DNA from: Setaria digitata
Taxonomy: Eukaryota > Nematoda > Chromadorea > Rhabditida > Setariidae
Assembly: GCA_003640385.1 (NCBI GenBank)
Contig: RCAB01000007.1
Coordinates: 558,001 to 622,000, forward strand
Direction of reading: 5' to 3'
DNA length: 64,000 nt
Below are positions 1 to 14,139 of the stretch, piece by piece. The notes under the pieces are model-generated. The model was not told where the DNA came from and did not search any database. It saw nothing but the letters and a program-made list of their open reading frames with translations. Made by a program: the position numbers and the translations under genes. Positions within the stretch are counted from its first letter, which is position 1. Each line of letters opens with the position of its first letter.

Positions 1-2433
1 CATCATTGTTTTCTCTTCCTGCAGTATTTTTCTCTTCCTCAACTTATTTTAGATCCCTTTTTTATTTTTATCAATTTTTTTTTGTCTCTCTTTTCGGAAA
101 CTTTTTTTTCAATTTTTTTTGCTGTTAAGTCTTCCTTCTCTGAACGAACTTAAGTCTCCATATGCTTCTCAAAATTTCATGTTATCCTTGCTATCAGTTC
201 ACTCTATACACTAGTTCACAGCGTTTTAAACAGGATGAAAGACTTAATGTTCCATTTGCTGAACGCTACATATGCTTCGTAGTGCAAAGGTTTTGCTGCT
301 AAGGACGTTATCACGGCTTAAGCCCATCTTTTCCTGATAACATACGCCACTCTCGATCCATTTCGCATGCGCTTGGATTTCCAGTCCTATTCACCTTCTT
401 TTTTCCTTAGAGAGTATTCGGTAATATTATCTAAAGGAATTTTCTCTCTCTTTGAATGACAGTTTTTCCACTTTTTTCTGCCGGAGTTTCATTTCCTTCA
501 CTGAATTGTCCCGTAAAATGTTAAATTTAGTACTGAACCTTAAGCAGATTTACAAAGTTCCACGTTTTTCTTCAGCTTTTTTATAATTTTCTATAAATTA
601 TCAAAGTTGGGATAAAAGTAGTATTGTGATAAAGAAAGTTGAAGTCACAGAAAAGTCCTCTTCATCTTTGTACCCTTCTCAGAAATTTCTATAGAACTCA
701 AGATTCATACCCTCTAATATTCATTTTTCCCTTTTCCAAACTGATTTTTTTTTTACCTCATATTATTAAAAAAAAAAATCAGTGATAGAATTCCACTTGG
801 TTTTCATTCTGCATAAAGTTATGTAACAGAATTAGTTATTTAGAGGAATCAAAAAATCAAAAAAGAGTGAAAAAAAAAAATGAGTTCAGACTGATGGACA
901 TAAAAAAGAATAAGAGACTGGTTTCATTGACCCAACGATTCTCGAATTCAGCTGAGATCCCTTTGATTGTTGTTTGAATAACATAAGATTAAAGCCTAAA
1001 TTTAAGATATACTAAAGCAAACAAAATATTTCATCATGTTGATATATTCCTTTGATGAAGGAAGCCATCAGTGAACATCGTTATGCGATCATTAATAATT
1101 GCTTAATTATAAGAACGAATTCTTCCTTCACTACAAAATGATTTCAGACAGTGCTAACAGATTTGTGTCTGTTCACCCTTTGAATTTTCATTTGTCATTT
1201 GTCGTTTTTATTTAAGATCTCTCAGAATCTTTGTAAAATACATTTGCGCAATTCCTGAAGCTCCAGTTTCACAAAATTTCCTGATTCAAGGAAGAAGTTC
1301 TTCATTCGTTTCCGTATTCTAGGGGAGTAACTACGGAACTCTTGCTTTTTAATTTGGCTTATGAATTTTGTTTATTTGGTTTTGAATATTTAACGAACAT
1401 TTCAATTGAATAACAGATATTTTGTTTGAATAAAATTGAATATGAATATTTAACCTCGTGGTTTCATTCGAACAATTTATAAAATAATGACATCGTAAAC
1501 GAACTGCCTGCGCTATAGTGTTACACCAAATGATTAATATCAGTTACAGTCGTCTGTATCGTCCATCGGATCACGTAAATTTGCGAACACAATTTCTTGA
1601 AAAGCACTGGAATGAAATTTATGATGTAAATTGAAATGACGAATTGAATTGAAATTGCATTCAATTTATTGAAACTGTTGATTAAAATTAGCATTTTCGA
1701 GTGAGCATGATCAGTGAGGTAGCCGATTGGCACTTTTGCCTTTTTCTGAACTCGTCTATTTCAGTAAATTTTAAAAAAATCCAACTTATCGGAGATCCCA
1801 ACAGTTTCTGCACTATTTCTGCTTATCATTATTATTATTTTTTGCCATTTTTTTTTTTTGTTCATTATTATTATTTTTATTACTACTTTATATTTCTGTA
1901 CTATATATGCACGAACATTCGTGAGAGAAATTCCACAAGCCTAAATCCGGGTCTTTAGACCAGTGGAATTGGCTCGGAGTGGTTTCGTTGGATGGAAACT
2001 ATTCGCTGCCAGCAAAGGATTAGATTTCACATAGATTCCACGAGTTGAATATTCAATCAAAATGCTGCAAATTGCTTGATACTCATTTCACACAGTGGTG
2101 AAAATTCTTGCTGAAACTAAATTAGATATGGCTAACATAAAAATTTTCATCTAATATAAGCCACTGAATATTGGACAGATGGCCCTAGGCTTTTTTAATG
2201 TCATACAGCTTTTAGATTCAATTTATATGGTGCATTAATAAATTCAAAGCTCTTTGACAGTGAAATAAGTTCATGAAAGCACATTATCGGCAGTTGTGTC
2301 CAATATTTTATCTTGATTAGAATCCATTTTTAATGATTCAATTTTAATGATTTTAATGATCAAGAATACTGCGTGTATTCTAGTTCACACATACATCAAA
2401 ACAGTGCTGATGCCGTGGACGACATTTCAACCT
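1..2433. other. Intergenic, no gene seen
   Basis: AT-rich sequence full of homopolymer runs, with stops in all frames. The open frames at 1521-1733 (minus) and 1701-1958 (plus) are low complexity, lack splice signals that would extend them and resemble no family. I see no gene here. Confidence 0.6.
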
Positions 2434-2505
2434 TAGCAGCGAGTGGTTTCGATCCACCGACCTCTGGGTTATGGGCCCAGCACGCTTCCACTGCGCCACG
2501 CTGCT
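2434..2505 (-). tRNA. tRNA-iMet: Initiator tRNA-Met (anticodon CAT)
   Basis: This 72-nt stretch folds as a tRNA on the minus strand. The acceptor stem pairs AGCAGCG with CGCTGCT, followed by the discriminator A. The anticodon stem-loop reads CTGGG-CCCATAA-CCCAG, giving anticodon CAT. Eukaryotic initiator marks are present: a terminal A1:U72 pair, three consecutive G:C pairs next to the anticodon loop, and a T-loop reading ATCGAAA instead of TTCRANT. It would decode the start AUG. No intron is present. A short T-run lies about 35 nt beyond the 3' end and could serve as an RNA polymerase III stop. Only the internal A and B boxes within the gene can be expected to drive it. Confidence 0.97.
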
Positions 2506-4715
2506 CTATGTTCCATTGGTGCTGCAATTTTTTAAGAATTTTCATGAAATAACTTTATACTCTTTAAAAATAAACTCGGAAAATTGCAACTTTGCCTGTG
2601 AGAATGGGGATCAAACACTAAAAGAATATGTTCTTTTCTGACTTTTTTTATTCTTGATCTAATTCATATTTGATTAATTGAAATAAGAAATCAAAATCCA
2701 GGCTTTCTCGTCCTTTCTATTCGCATCTTCAATAGCAATTTCTTCTATCAACACGATTCAGAAGTCATCCTTCGTAACAACATGTATCTGTCAAGAAGAA
2801 GTTACAAGAAGCAGCAGTTTTTAAATAATTTGAATTTCATAAAAATTAAAAGGGGAAAAAGTGTAAAATTCTTGAATGACAATCTAAGACTACCTTTCTT
2901 AGCACTGTAAGTGAAATATCTAAACTTGATTAGTTTTTGAAAGTCCATTTAAAATTTTCATGCAAGCAACGCACGTTCTGATAAATAAGAGGCAATTAGA
3001 ACATATTTAGCTTTTGCAATAACACAAAATGTAGCAAATTTTTCATTTTCTTTTAAATGCAAATCAACTTTTTGTTCTTCCAAACAAGAAAAAATAAAAG
3101 TGAGAAAAAAAAATGAAAATTAGGACAAAAGGAATTTTCTTCTAAGTTTAATTCATGAATCTAATCCAGACAGTGATGTATAGTCATAAACCTGAAAAAG
3201 ATATATTTCCTATTCTTTTCTGACCTATTTATCCTTGTTTTCCATCTTTCAAATTCCTAAAAAGTATTCGACCGGAAGAAATATGTGACTTGCAGAGATT
3301 ACCTCTTTCTCATCATTGGCACGAGTCAGAATTTCATCCATTTAACTTCTTTTTGTCGTAGGCTTTGCACAGTTACTATTTAAAATTAATATTACAATTT
3401 CACATGTCGTTTGTGAATTCTTTGAAGAGACCGCTTGCGTGTTTCCTTTTTTATCTGTCAGATGAAATTTATTCAGCACGTTTGCGTGATGCAGGAGAAC
3501 ATTAATAGTGATGATTCTGGTTAATGACTGTTGGTACTCACTTTTCCATTTGGAAACCAATAGTCCTTCTGAAACCGACGACCTTCAGTAGGAGAAGCGA
3601 AGCGGAACGGCAGGCACCTCTTTGGATGAAACAGTATCAGCTTCAGATGTTTAGATAGCTGATGTGATGACAGGTGTGGAAGGTGTTTTGCGAAGTTTCA
3701 TTAAAAACAATTCTGGGTTACGTCTGGGTTTCAATCAGTCCATTGATCAGATCTGCTGATCTGTGTCACCTGCCCACTACTCTCTTAATTAATTAGGGTA
3801 AGCATGTGTCGCCGTGATTCTTATGCAAATTTCTGTCGCTGCTTCACAACGTATATGTTTCGAGTATTGAAAAAAGTCAACAGAGACTGGAAAAACGAGC
3901 CTTTTTGTTGAGTGAAAAATTTGTTGAAGGCGTGGTTAGACGTTGACGTCCTTCTAAGGCATCGAGGCGGAGATATAAACGCAGAAGGTAGAAGGTAAGT
4001 AGAGGACGAAGAAGGGTCGGGAGGAAGCATCGGGTTTTCGGGGTTGACGAGATGTTTTCCGTAGGAGGGGCCGGGGTGGAAGGGTGTGAGTTGAATCCTG
4101 TCAAGACGTCGTACAGAGTGTTCGAGACGGGAGACGGGAGAGCTCCTTGCACAGAAAATGCGGGGTATCCTTCCCAAGACTACCGCCAGTACCAACAGCG
4201 CCACGGTCACTTTAATCCCAGAAGCATCTCGAAGGCAGCAGCACACTGCTCATATCTCCACCTCCACCTCCACCTCCACCTTCACCTTCACCTCAACCTC
4301 AACCTCAGTCTCAACCTCCATCTCAAGCTTTTATTACTGGTAAGAAAGGAAAGGAGCAGGAAGGAGAACAAAGAGTCCCTAAAAAAAAGAGCTTTCCACT
4401 AGGTAATAAGCAAATTTAATTAAAACAACGACTAACAAGTCCCAGAAAACTGAAAATTCCACTTTGCCCAAGTCTGTTGAGACTCCTGAGATTCGGAAAA
4501 CAGGCAGGTCGAGAAAGGAAAGATACAAAATTACACCGATCATACTTCTAATCTATCACTGGCCCTAATGTTGAAGTAATGATGGAAACGGATCGCATCC
4601 TTTGTCGATCCTCTGCTGGAAGTCAACTCATTCTGTGTATTTCCTTGTATTATCGTTGGATTCTCACTGCTTCACACATAATGCGCCTCAAATTTGACTG
4701 GCCAGAAAGTCGATT
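2506..4715. other. Intergenic / upstream of the MMP gene
   Basis: No convincing gene. Open frames of 60-141 codons at 3821-4402 on both strands overlap each other and the CCTCCA-type repeat, which suggests chance openness. A plus frame at 4158-4343 ends at a plausible donor (TGG|TAAG context) and could be an untranslated or upstream exon of the metalloproteinase gene, but nothing supports it as protein. Confidence 0.45.
4254..4327 (+). repeat. CCTCCA/CCTCAA hexamer repeat
   Basis: Imperfect hexamer array (units such as CACCTC, CTTCAC, AACCTC) on the plus strand, giving alternating Ser-Thr or His-Leu in the reading frames. A simple repeat, source of the open frames around it. Confidence 0.8.
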
Positions 4716-7700
4716 ATGGCAAAACAATTTTACGGCATTTGGCAACTTCTATTGCTATTACATTTATTACAATCATTACTGCAACCACTGGCATCGATAC
4801 ATCTTTTTACTGCTATTCTTTTTGGCTACCACTGCAAAGTCGCATCCTCTGCCAAAGCCATCTACGGTTAGCAGTCCTTTTTGATTTCTAAATATGTGGG
4901 GTTTTTTTTCCCCCCGATTACTTTTTAGATTTCTTGGAAGTTGATTTTTCCGAAAGATCATTTCTCAGTTTTATCGTGTTATCAAAAAAATCACTTTTTT
5001 TTTTTTCTGGGAAAGAATAGGGAAGGTGGAGGTATAATTAATTAGGGTCCTTGAAAATTTATTGTATGTCGACACTCGTTGTATTTTTTCTTTTTTCCCA
5101 ATTATCCAAAATCTGACTTTTCTTTGAAAAAATCCGGAGAAATTTATTGATGAAAGTATGGTTGGTGGTACATAAAAAGTAAACTTCCTTCGAGAAAGGA
5201 TTTTTTTAAATTTATTCATTTGCTTGACTGCATTACAAACAAACTTTGTGTAATAAAGTTGGGAATTTATCACGATGCCTTCTTGTTAATTCATCTTTTC
5301 CATTAATTTTCTTCATTTTCTAAGATATTAATTTACTCCAGTTATTCTATTATAACACCTCCGCTCAGTGTCTTAATTAATCTCTTTTTTATCCAGTCTA
5401 CTTTTTGCTCTCAAGCCAGACTAGCAAAAAATTTCCAACCTAATCATTTTTTATATTCTAAGGTTCAATTTTAATAAATTACCAAAAAAATTTATTGTAA
5501 CGAAGTTCTTGTTTCAAGAACAAAAATCATCGGTTGAAACGAGGAAAGAAAAGTTCACGAATGCTTTTATTAATGGTTCGGGAACGTTGTTGCGTTCACC
5601 AATCAATGATGATTTATTGTGACCAAGAAAAAAAAGAACTGAACATTAATTATGATGGTAAATCTAGTTGAATTACACGGGACCCGAGATGACTAGACCT
5701 TTCTTTTTCTTCGTTAAAAAAACAGGAAATTGCTCGTTTTTTCGAGAGCATCCTAAATAGATATCAAATTATTTCGCTACTTCTCATTGCTCTGTTTTCT
5801 GTTGAATTAAAGGAAAGTTAATGAAGTCTTATTTTCAGCTGCCAGCAAATTACTTTTCTTTAGTTCATCGGAGATGCAAAAAATCCGATTTATCGAGCAG
5901 TTGAATATTTCACAAAGTGTTGAACTGCTTCTGGAAGGTGTAAAAAAATGAGCGGATAAATCGTAATTTGAGAGTTAAACTTTTTGACACCAATTTATCA
6001 CTGGCAATAAAAAGAAATCTCTGAATGCTGAACAGAAAAAAAAGACTGTCATGAAAAGTCAAAAATTACAATATGTAGCACTAAATGATGCATATTGGTC
6101 ATAAATCTAAATATTTTAAATGACAACTAGTCTTTCTGAATCAACTTGTAAAGTAATTCGTAAGAAGAGAGACAGGAGAATTAGTAATATAATGGCCAGA
6201 TGATAGCAGTAACTGATTAAAAAGTGATAAGAATGGAAGATAATTAGTTTGAAAGTGTACTGTGAATAAGAAAGAAAACGAACTAAATTGGAAAAATCAT
6301 GTACTGCATTATCAGAGATAAGGAATCAGAAGCAGCTCAAAAAAGTTTTGTAAGTTAGGAGTCGTTTGTGACTGTCGAATTGATTAATACCTGCTGTCCT
6401 AATGAAATGAAAAGGACAAATAAAAAATTGTGTTCCATTGGATTCTGAAACCAAAGCTTCTGTTTGCTATCATCCTTCAAATCTTACAAACATATCAGCA
6501 ATTTCTTTTTTTGCCAATCTTCATTTATATTAATTCTAATATCACAATTACTACTGTCATCTTTTCATCGATAGCATCCTATCAGAATTGCAATTTTAGG
6601 ACGGCTGAAAGTTTTTATCCTTTATTATAATGATGAGTAAAGTAATTGTGGAAGGAAAAAAGAGGAAATTGTATAAAGTGCTTCATTGCCACTAAGAACG
6701 GATCATCTCATCCCACTAACAACACTTCATTGCTTTTGAAATTTAATTTTCAGTTTGTCATTAATTTTGCAAGTAGTTAATGGCTTAGGTATTACGTTCT
6801 TAACTGAAATTGCTGAATACGTCTGACGGGAATCAGAGTAAAATCAATCTGTGCATAATACTAAACCGGTAGTAGTGTGTATGTGTGTGTCTGTGATGCT
6901 ACTACAGTGCTTCCCTTCTTTACAATAACCTTACAAATTTTAAATTACAATCTCCTAGGCAGCACATAATTTTCGGCAATTTTCAATACTCTTAGTATTA
7001 TGTCAGAAAGAAATTTCTACTCTGAAGCTTTAGAATCTTTAGAGTAGAAAACTATCGGTGAATTATCTGCACTATAGTAATTTGGTACTTTGATACTGCA
7101 TGCTCCACAGTGTTAACAAAGCATTCTCGAGAATTAGCAAATTAAATAACACGAATCAACGACAACTTATTGTAACATCTACTTCAGCGTTGCCCAGCTG
7201 AAAATTTTATAAAATATAATAACACTTATAAATGAAAAAATAAATTTTATTAAACAATGAGGCTCATACTATACTTTTGTATCATTCTACGTTCTACAAA
7301 CAGTTCTTACAAACATCACAAAAATAAGGGATGAGCTTCATCGTTTAATAAAATTTTTATCAGAACATCGATATTACAGGCACCAAGGATTGAAAAAAAA
7401 AAAAAAAAAACAGAGAAAGATTCAAATTGTCATATCGGTATCAGTAGCATATATAATTGAGTTCGAAATTGTAAATTTAGGTCAGAAAAAAAGAAAAAAA
7501 GAAATTCAGGACTTGAAAAAATTTCAAACAGAAGAGAATCGGAAGTGTTAGATAGCCATTAACTTTTTTTTTGTGGTTTTATACATCTTACACTCTTATT
7601 TATTACCATCACACAGTTTTATTTCGCTGTAACTTTTGGGTAATCAGTTTCTGAATTTAGCTAACACTTATTGTTCCCTTGCTGCTTAGAAAAATAAAGT

Positions 7701-10700
7701 TAATTGTTGGATAACTCTTCAGGAACGCATAAGTACTGCCAAGTTTAATTCAGGTTAGAGTTACTATATCTATATCTTATAGTTACTATATCCACAGGCA
7801 TGCTAGTTTGAAAGAAGTTGAAAAGTTAGTGTGGCTGTATGCTTTAATTCTGTTTCCAGCGTTAAATGATTAATTATCTTGAAGATATTAGACTTATCAG
7901 AAAATTTATTCCAAATAAAACAGTTACAAGAAACAGTCTCATGAAAAGAACTGAATTTATTATGAACTCATAAGAAGCATTTCTTGCAATTATCATCCAG
8001 GATTTTCCTATTGTAAGGGAGGTCTTATCCTTAAATTTAAGCAGTTTTTAAATGATTTGGAAGGTATATGCAGCGTATTTGTGTTAGCTTTACGAGAGTA
8101 GCAGTAGAAGTTTCAATGATGTTTTGATTAATTTGTTTTTATGCTTACCTGCATCACAGCATTAAACTGATGAAGAAGAGGAAGAAACTACTCCGGACAA
8201 TAGGTATGCATTTGAAGGTCTTCTGAATTTTGAGAAAATTTAGCACAAAAAAAAAACTCCAAAGGTTGATATTTCCCTCATAAATTTATTACCAATAACA
8301 ATTCCATCAATGTGATCTATTGGACATAACCAAAATTTGAAACATTTTTGGATCGCATGTCTTTGTTTTGTTTCTTCTACGCGAAATAGTTAGCTTTGTG
8401 AGTAGTATCAAAAGTGACTTAGAACGAAAATTAGTTAATTCATATTGTTTAGTGGGTTAAAATGCATTAGATGATGACTTATAATGACGGCTGAATGGAT
8501 AGTTTTAAGCTTTCCTTAGCCTAAGACTGCCATGCTAGAAAAAGACTTATAAGTTAAATGTTTTCTACAGATGTTTTTTTTGGTACTAACTATTTATAAG
8601 AAAAATTGATCAGATGAGGATAAATGAGAATGAAAAAGTTGGATAATTAAAGAAAATAAATAGACTAATAATCAATAGTTAAAAAGTCAATGTGAATCAG
8701 TAAATGAGAAAGGAAGTAAAGAAAAAATATTTCAGTTAATGTCGCATGATAACGGATTACACATGGCAGTAGACGTTGTCAACGATCAGCAGTTGATACC
8801 AGTACCCTCGAATTATCGTTCTACCAATGTATTAACTTATGCTGATAACAACAATTTTGATCATAAGAGCGATAGCGATAAGTTAAATCACATCCAAAGA
8901 TATCATCGAGCAGTGAGAATTATCAAAAGGAAGAAGCGTTTTGGTAATTTGTATAAACCATTCTGTCGAAAAAACTAAATGGTACCATAGTAAGTTACGC
9001 TGGTAGAAATAGCAACAAGAAACCAATGTGTCCCTCAAATAACTTCGATTTTTTATCGCTGCAAAATTTTCCAGAAGTCATTAAGGTAGGAAGTTATGTG
9101 AAGGAAAAGAACATATATCAGTCATTAGTTGGTCAGTTCCTTGAAGAATTCTGAAAACTCTCAAACTGACCAGCAAACAGTGAATGAACTCTTTTTTGGA
9201 ATTTAATTTTAGCTGCAGCTCAGACATCACGATGGGATAAAATGACATCGGATAACGTCCTCAAGCTGAAGTGGTTCATTAGCAGGTATACACGTGACAT
9301 GCCTCGTTCTGAAATCAGGTATTCGATTCATTTTTCTGAACTGAAGTTGCATTAGTGATTATGATTTTGGAGTATTAGAAGAGGTCTTTTATGTAAATAT
9401 TTATTAATTCTTTATTGATTTCTTTTCTTCTTTTTTCTTTTGAATAAATGACGTTGAAAGAGGTGCTGAAGTAGTCTACTGAGGTCATTTTCCTTTAAAA
9501 AATATTGAAATTTATAGCAATTTTCTCCATTTTCTTCTTAATTTTTCAAATGAACGACAATTTAAGCCTGAAAAGACCCTGACACAATTTATTTGTCAGT
9601 TCAAAAAAAAGTCTGGTTTTTTTTTTCCTTCAATGATAAACCAGTTTTTCTGATATAGATACTCTTCCTCTTCTTTTCTCATAGATCTGATCCTCAGGTG
9701 TAAATGATAGAAATAAAAATTTAACTTTTTTCCCACTGTAGGATTAATTTAGGTCAACGAAACATATACACTCCAAATACTCGAAAATTAGAAAATTGGG
9801 CCAAATATTTGAATTAATTCGAATTAGGAGGAGTGTTATGTGTATGACCTCGACGCTATCGCCTCACCGAAATACTACGTGGTCAGACCAAATTTCTCAA
9901 AAGGGATGTTAAAAAAAAAAAAGAAAGAATTCTAGTAGTTCTCAAAAAAATTACTAAAATCTTGTTTGATTTTGTAATAATTGTTCAAGTATGCAATAAA
10001 TCCTTAGAATTACTAAAGCGTCGATACAAAAAAAAGCAATTATTATAGCTCGACAGCAAGACGTGTTGTGTGCATTTCATTAAAAAAAAAAAAAAAAAAA
10101 AAAAAAAAGCTTAATTAAATTGATCAAATAAAAGAGGTGACAAAAAATGAAGAATTTAAAAAGTTTCCCATTGGAAATGTTAAACTGTTCAATATGATTC
10201 GTCCAACGCATTTGCACTTCCCTACAATAATTTTTCATTCCTCGCTAAATCACATATATTGCTTTATTAATCTTTTCGTGTCGAAAATTTCTTTCGTTTA
10301 CTTTAAAAAAGAGAGTTGGAAATGTTTTTGATGCGTGAGACTTTATTAGATATAAAGTGACAATCAGTTTGATGGTAGCAGCAAATCTTCAAAATAATTA
10401 CTTTTTTAAAGTGCCTACTTACTATTCTAAACAATCTCACCTCTCAGCAGAGTTCCAGCCTTATAAATATTTCATAAAGTGAGGTAACAACAGCAGATCT
10501 CCAGTTTTTGTAGCTTGTGATATGCAGTCTGTCTATCATATCACTAACTTAACAGTTAGCTAAACAAGTAATTTGATCGATAACAAATTTGCTGAGGTGT
10601 TTGTAATGGATGATGCATAACCGTAAACCAAAAATATATTTGCATTAAAATATATGCCTTTGATCTTATCTTTCCGACATTTATACTTGTGCCAAAGCAA

Positions 10701-13700
10701 TCGATCCACAAAAACTTTATTTAATATTCACACACTGATAAGCTTTTTTATGTTTTTTCTTTGCTTTTATAATTTGCATAGATATCTGAAAGAAAAACTT
10801 TACACAACGATTACAATACTTCAAGCATTCTACGGTGATAAACGCTGTCTTCTATTCGTGTTGTTTAGGAAGGAAAAGATATGCTGAGAAATTGATTCTG
10901 TGCTGAAAAGACTGATTCCGCATAGGTGTTAAAATGAAAAATGTATCTGAATATTTCGTAGGCTGCCATTTCAATGATTCGTTGCTTCACAGTACTTGCA
11001 GTAATTTTATACCCTGCTCGTGCTGAATGTTTGAAGAATCTGAATCTCCACTTACGATCAGTTGACCTATTTTCAATTTTTTTCGTTTATTTCCAGGTCG
11101 GTAATTCGGAAATCGTTTGCAATGTGGTCTACACAAACAGTCATTAATTCAATGCCATCCGTGAAACTACAATTCGATGAAGCTGCATATGAAGGAGATG
11201 CTGATATTGTGATTCTCTGGGCAGAAGGTGATCACGGTGATGCATATAAATTCGATGGTACCGGTAACCATACCAATATTTTGGCTCATACATTTTATCC
11301 GACGTATCAGGAAGATGGTCACCTGAATGGCGATATTCATCTTGGTTATAATTTCAGTCTTTCGACTAAATATTGCTACACCACTTGAAATATTTTAGAA
11401 ATTTTTTTATGAGAAATGCATGATTCTATCGATGCATTTCAGATTCTTAATTTTTTAATGAAAGTCATATTTAAAGATTCCATATGGAAGCTATATGTTC
11501 TCTAATGAAGAAGTAATTTTTACACTTCGTTCGTCAACTATTTTTCGTTTTCTTCTTAAGCTTTAACTCAATGAAACCAATAATACAAAAAGTTTCGAAT
11601 CAATTACGGGATGGTCCTACATTAATTGCTTTGACTCATTAAAATCCAAGAAATTTTGGACTACGAAAACTTTGATTACGTAATGTGCCTCTTGTTGACA
11701 AACTGTTTAACCAGTTTAAAATGCAGTAATTCGGTATTCGAGAAATGTACACTGCGGCAGGCAATAAGCAACAGGATACTTCGTAATGGTCCTTCAGTAT
11801 AGGATGTTTATGGGGATCATCTCTGAGTCAGTGTAAACATAAACAGAAACTTTAGGCGAGTCTAAAACAACAACTTTATTTGTCTAATTTACTTATGCTA
11901 CGATAAACAGGGAGCATATCGTAAAATATTAACCGAAGTGACTAAAAATCTGCATTATTCATTTGCTGCAAGATGTAAAACTCCCGCTATTTCACTTCTC
12001 GCAAGATAATTGTCACTTCAAACTGCTCTCAATGACGGATGGGTTTATCTCTATTGGGTATCGGTTAATATAAGTGGACGTGAATAAGACATCTTGTTCA
12101 CGTTTTTTTCAGGTAGAAAAAACAGCTTTTGCTTGAAATCTTCGTCTGTTTTCTAAATCCGGCCAACAAAATGTTTTATGTCATAGGTGTCTTAACATTG
12201 GATTCAGTGTAATATCAGTGATAAAGCATTGTCTTGGTCGGTGTAGTGGATCGACATTGATCTTTTTGATAAGTAAATTGATTACAGATGATGCGGAAAA
12301 ATGGATCAGTGATAGCAGAGGTGATGGCACTTCATTTCCAAATGTATTTATCCATGAAATTGGACATTCATTAGGTCTGGGTCACAGTAAACGTGCAGAT
12401 GCTATTATGTATCCAATTTACAAGAAGGACATGATCGGCAATGCATCCTTTGATTTGGACGACAAATGTGCACTGAATTGGAACTATAGTGAGTTAGTGA
12501 TAGAGTGATAGATGATAATTTCTAGAAGACAAATTCGGAGTGTTTTCTGAAGCAGCTTAAACTCAAGTCATGTTATGGCCGAAATATAGAACAATTTCTG
12601 AGCCTTGTTTGAAATGGAACTGTAATGACGAGTGCTAGTTTCTATGTTGTGTGAAAAAGATCGCAGTAAAAACTAAAAACAAATATTTTAGTTGGTCCGA
12701 CCAATTTGTGCTTATTTGTATGGCTAATGTCGGAGGTATTACCGAGACAAATAGAGCATAAAATGAATGATTATGCTTCTGGAATGGACTTTAATAGTAA
12801 GTTATCACTATCATTCCACTACTATCCTTTTAAATTGCTTTTTTTTTTTTTATATAAAATGAAATTTTATTAACGCCACTAATTTTTCAGTCGTCCAAAA
12901 GTTACCTGGAAGTGGTGATTCTTACTCTAAAATAATTACCTTCAAGGAACAGTTACAAGGTAGACGTTTCATATTTTCTTGCACATCTTAGTAAAGTTTA
13001 TACCATTCGTTATGTCGCCGTATTTTCACTTTTCTTATTCTCTCTAATTTTTTCATTTCATCGTTTTATTCCATTCTCTGCTTTTCATCCTACTTTCAAG
13101 CATTTAAATCTTCTTTCATTTTCCGCTTTTTCATAACCTAACCTTTTCGTTTTCATTAACTTCAATGGGTCACCGCAGATGGAATTTTTATGTCTCATTT
13201 TTTCACTCAAATTTTCAAAAGTTTACAATCCTATTGAGGCAGCTGTTCTGTTATATTTTCCAACTTGAATAATCCAGATATGATTGGTCTGTAGAATCAG
13301 GACACAATAAATAAATCACTCTTCACTAGCATGAAGTAGTTTCGTTAATGACATCGGTATAACTATTTTGCTATTTTTGTTCCTATTCAAATCTAATTCA
13401 TGTGAAGATGTTTAAAGCTTCAAAAAAAAAAAAAAAAAAAAAAAAAAAGGAGGAATTTTCTTTAGAGATTTAGAAAAGTTTTCTTAAATGATTTTTGTTG
13501 GAAGTTATGAAAAATACAACAGGTTTAATTAGGAGCTGAAAAAGATAAGAATTAAAGCATTGATAGAGGTGTTTTGCACTGTCATATATCATTTGATGAG
13601 GAACTGATTCCTGTTATCAGTACAGAAATGATAATGAAAAGAGTTTTCAGAAGCCGGTCTACCACAGTGTGAGGACAATAACAGTGTACGAGAAAAATTC

Positions 13701-14139
13701 GAACGTCTTCTGGAAAAAAAGCTTGATTTCTCTATTCGACATGCTTCTGAATATGGTACAATTTTTAAATTCTGTGCTATTTTTTCTTTATAACTTTCAT
13801 TTTACCCATAAAAATTTCAGGTTCAAAATCCTTCTAAGTTTTTTAGGCGATGTGATGTGTAATTTTCTGGCTGGTCTACAAAAACGGATGGATGGATATG
13901 GAGCTGATAAACTCTTTGATCAAGCAACTTTACAGGTCACATCCTTTGACTATCTGAAAATTTTATCGCAGCCATTACGATTTCCTTTGCGGCGGAAGCA
14001 GCGACGTCTTCATCTGGAAAAATCTTCCAGTCGGCATCATCGTCGTCACCAAACACATACGGCTGCAAATTCTATTTTTAATTCGCAGTTTTTCACCGAT
14101 GAGTTTTATAAACAATTTTTAAAAATATATCTGCAATAG
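4716..14139 (+). CDS. Matrix metalloproteinase (matrixin, M10A), secreted or membrane-tethered
   Basis: Zinc endopeptidase of the extracellular matrix type. Exons that join in phase: 4716-4866 (MAKQFYG start, then a Leu-rich hydrophobic signal/anchor), 5839-5937, then an unresolved gap, 8736-8943, 9213-9318, 11097-11344, 12288-12488, 12692-12796, 12891-12959, 13651-13755, 13847-14139. The 8736 exon ends in IIKRKKRF, a furin-type activation site. The catalytic domain follows: RWDK, then YTRDMPRSEIR and the structural zinc/calcium loop EGDADIVILWAEGDHGDAY. The active site HEIGHSLGLGH is at 12353-12385, with the Met-turn AIMYP behind it. After IGPTNLCLFVWLMSE comes a tail with two Cys and a basic His/Arg-rich end; I see no hemopexin repeats. 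At least one exon between 5937 and 8736 is missing from this model because the phases do not meet. I found no PRCGxPD cysteine switch in that interval. Family is certain; ends and prodomain are less so. Confidence 0.9.

Noticed and set aside
1701..1958. 85-codon plus-strand ORF
   Set aside because: Tyr/Phe-rich translation of an ATT/TTT low-complexity tract.
3821..4402. Overlapping ORFs on both strands upstream of the MMP gene
   Set aside because: Their openness comes from a CCTCCA-type simple repeat and they overlap antisense to each other. No supported exon chain.
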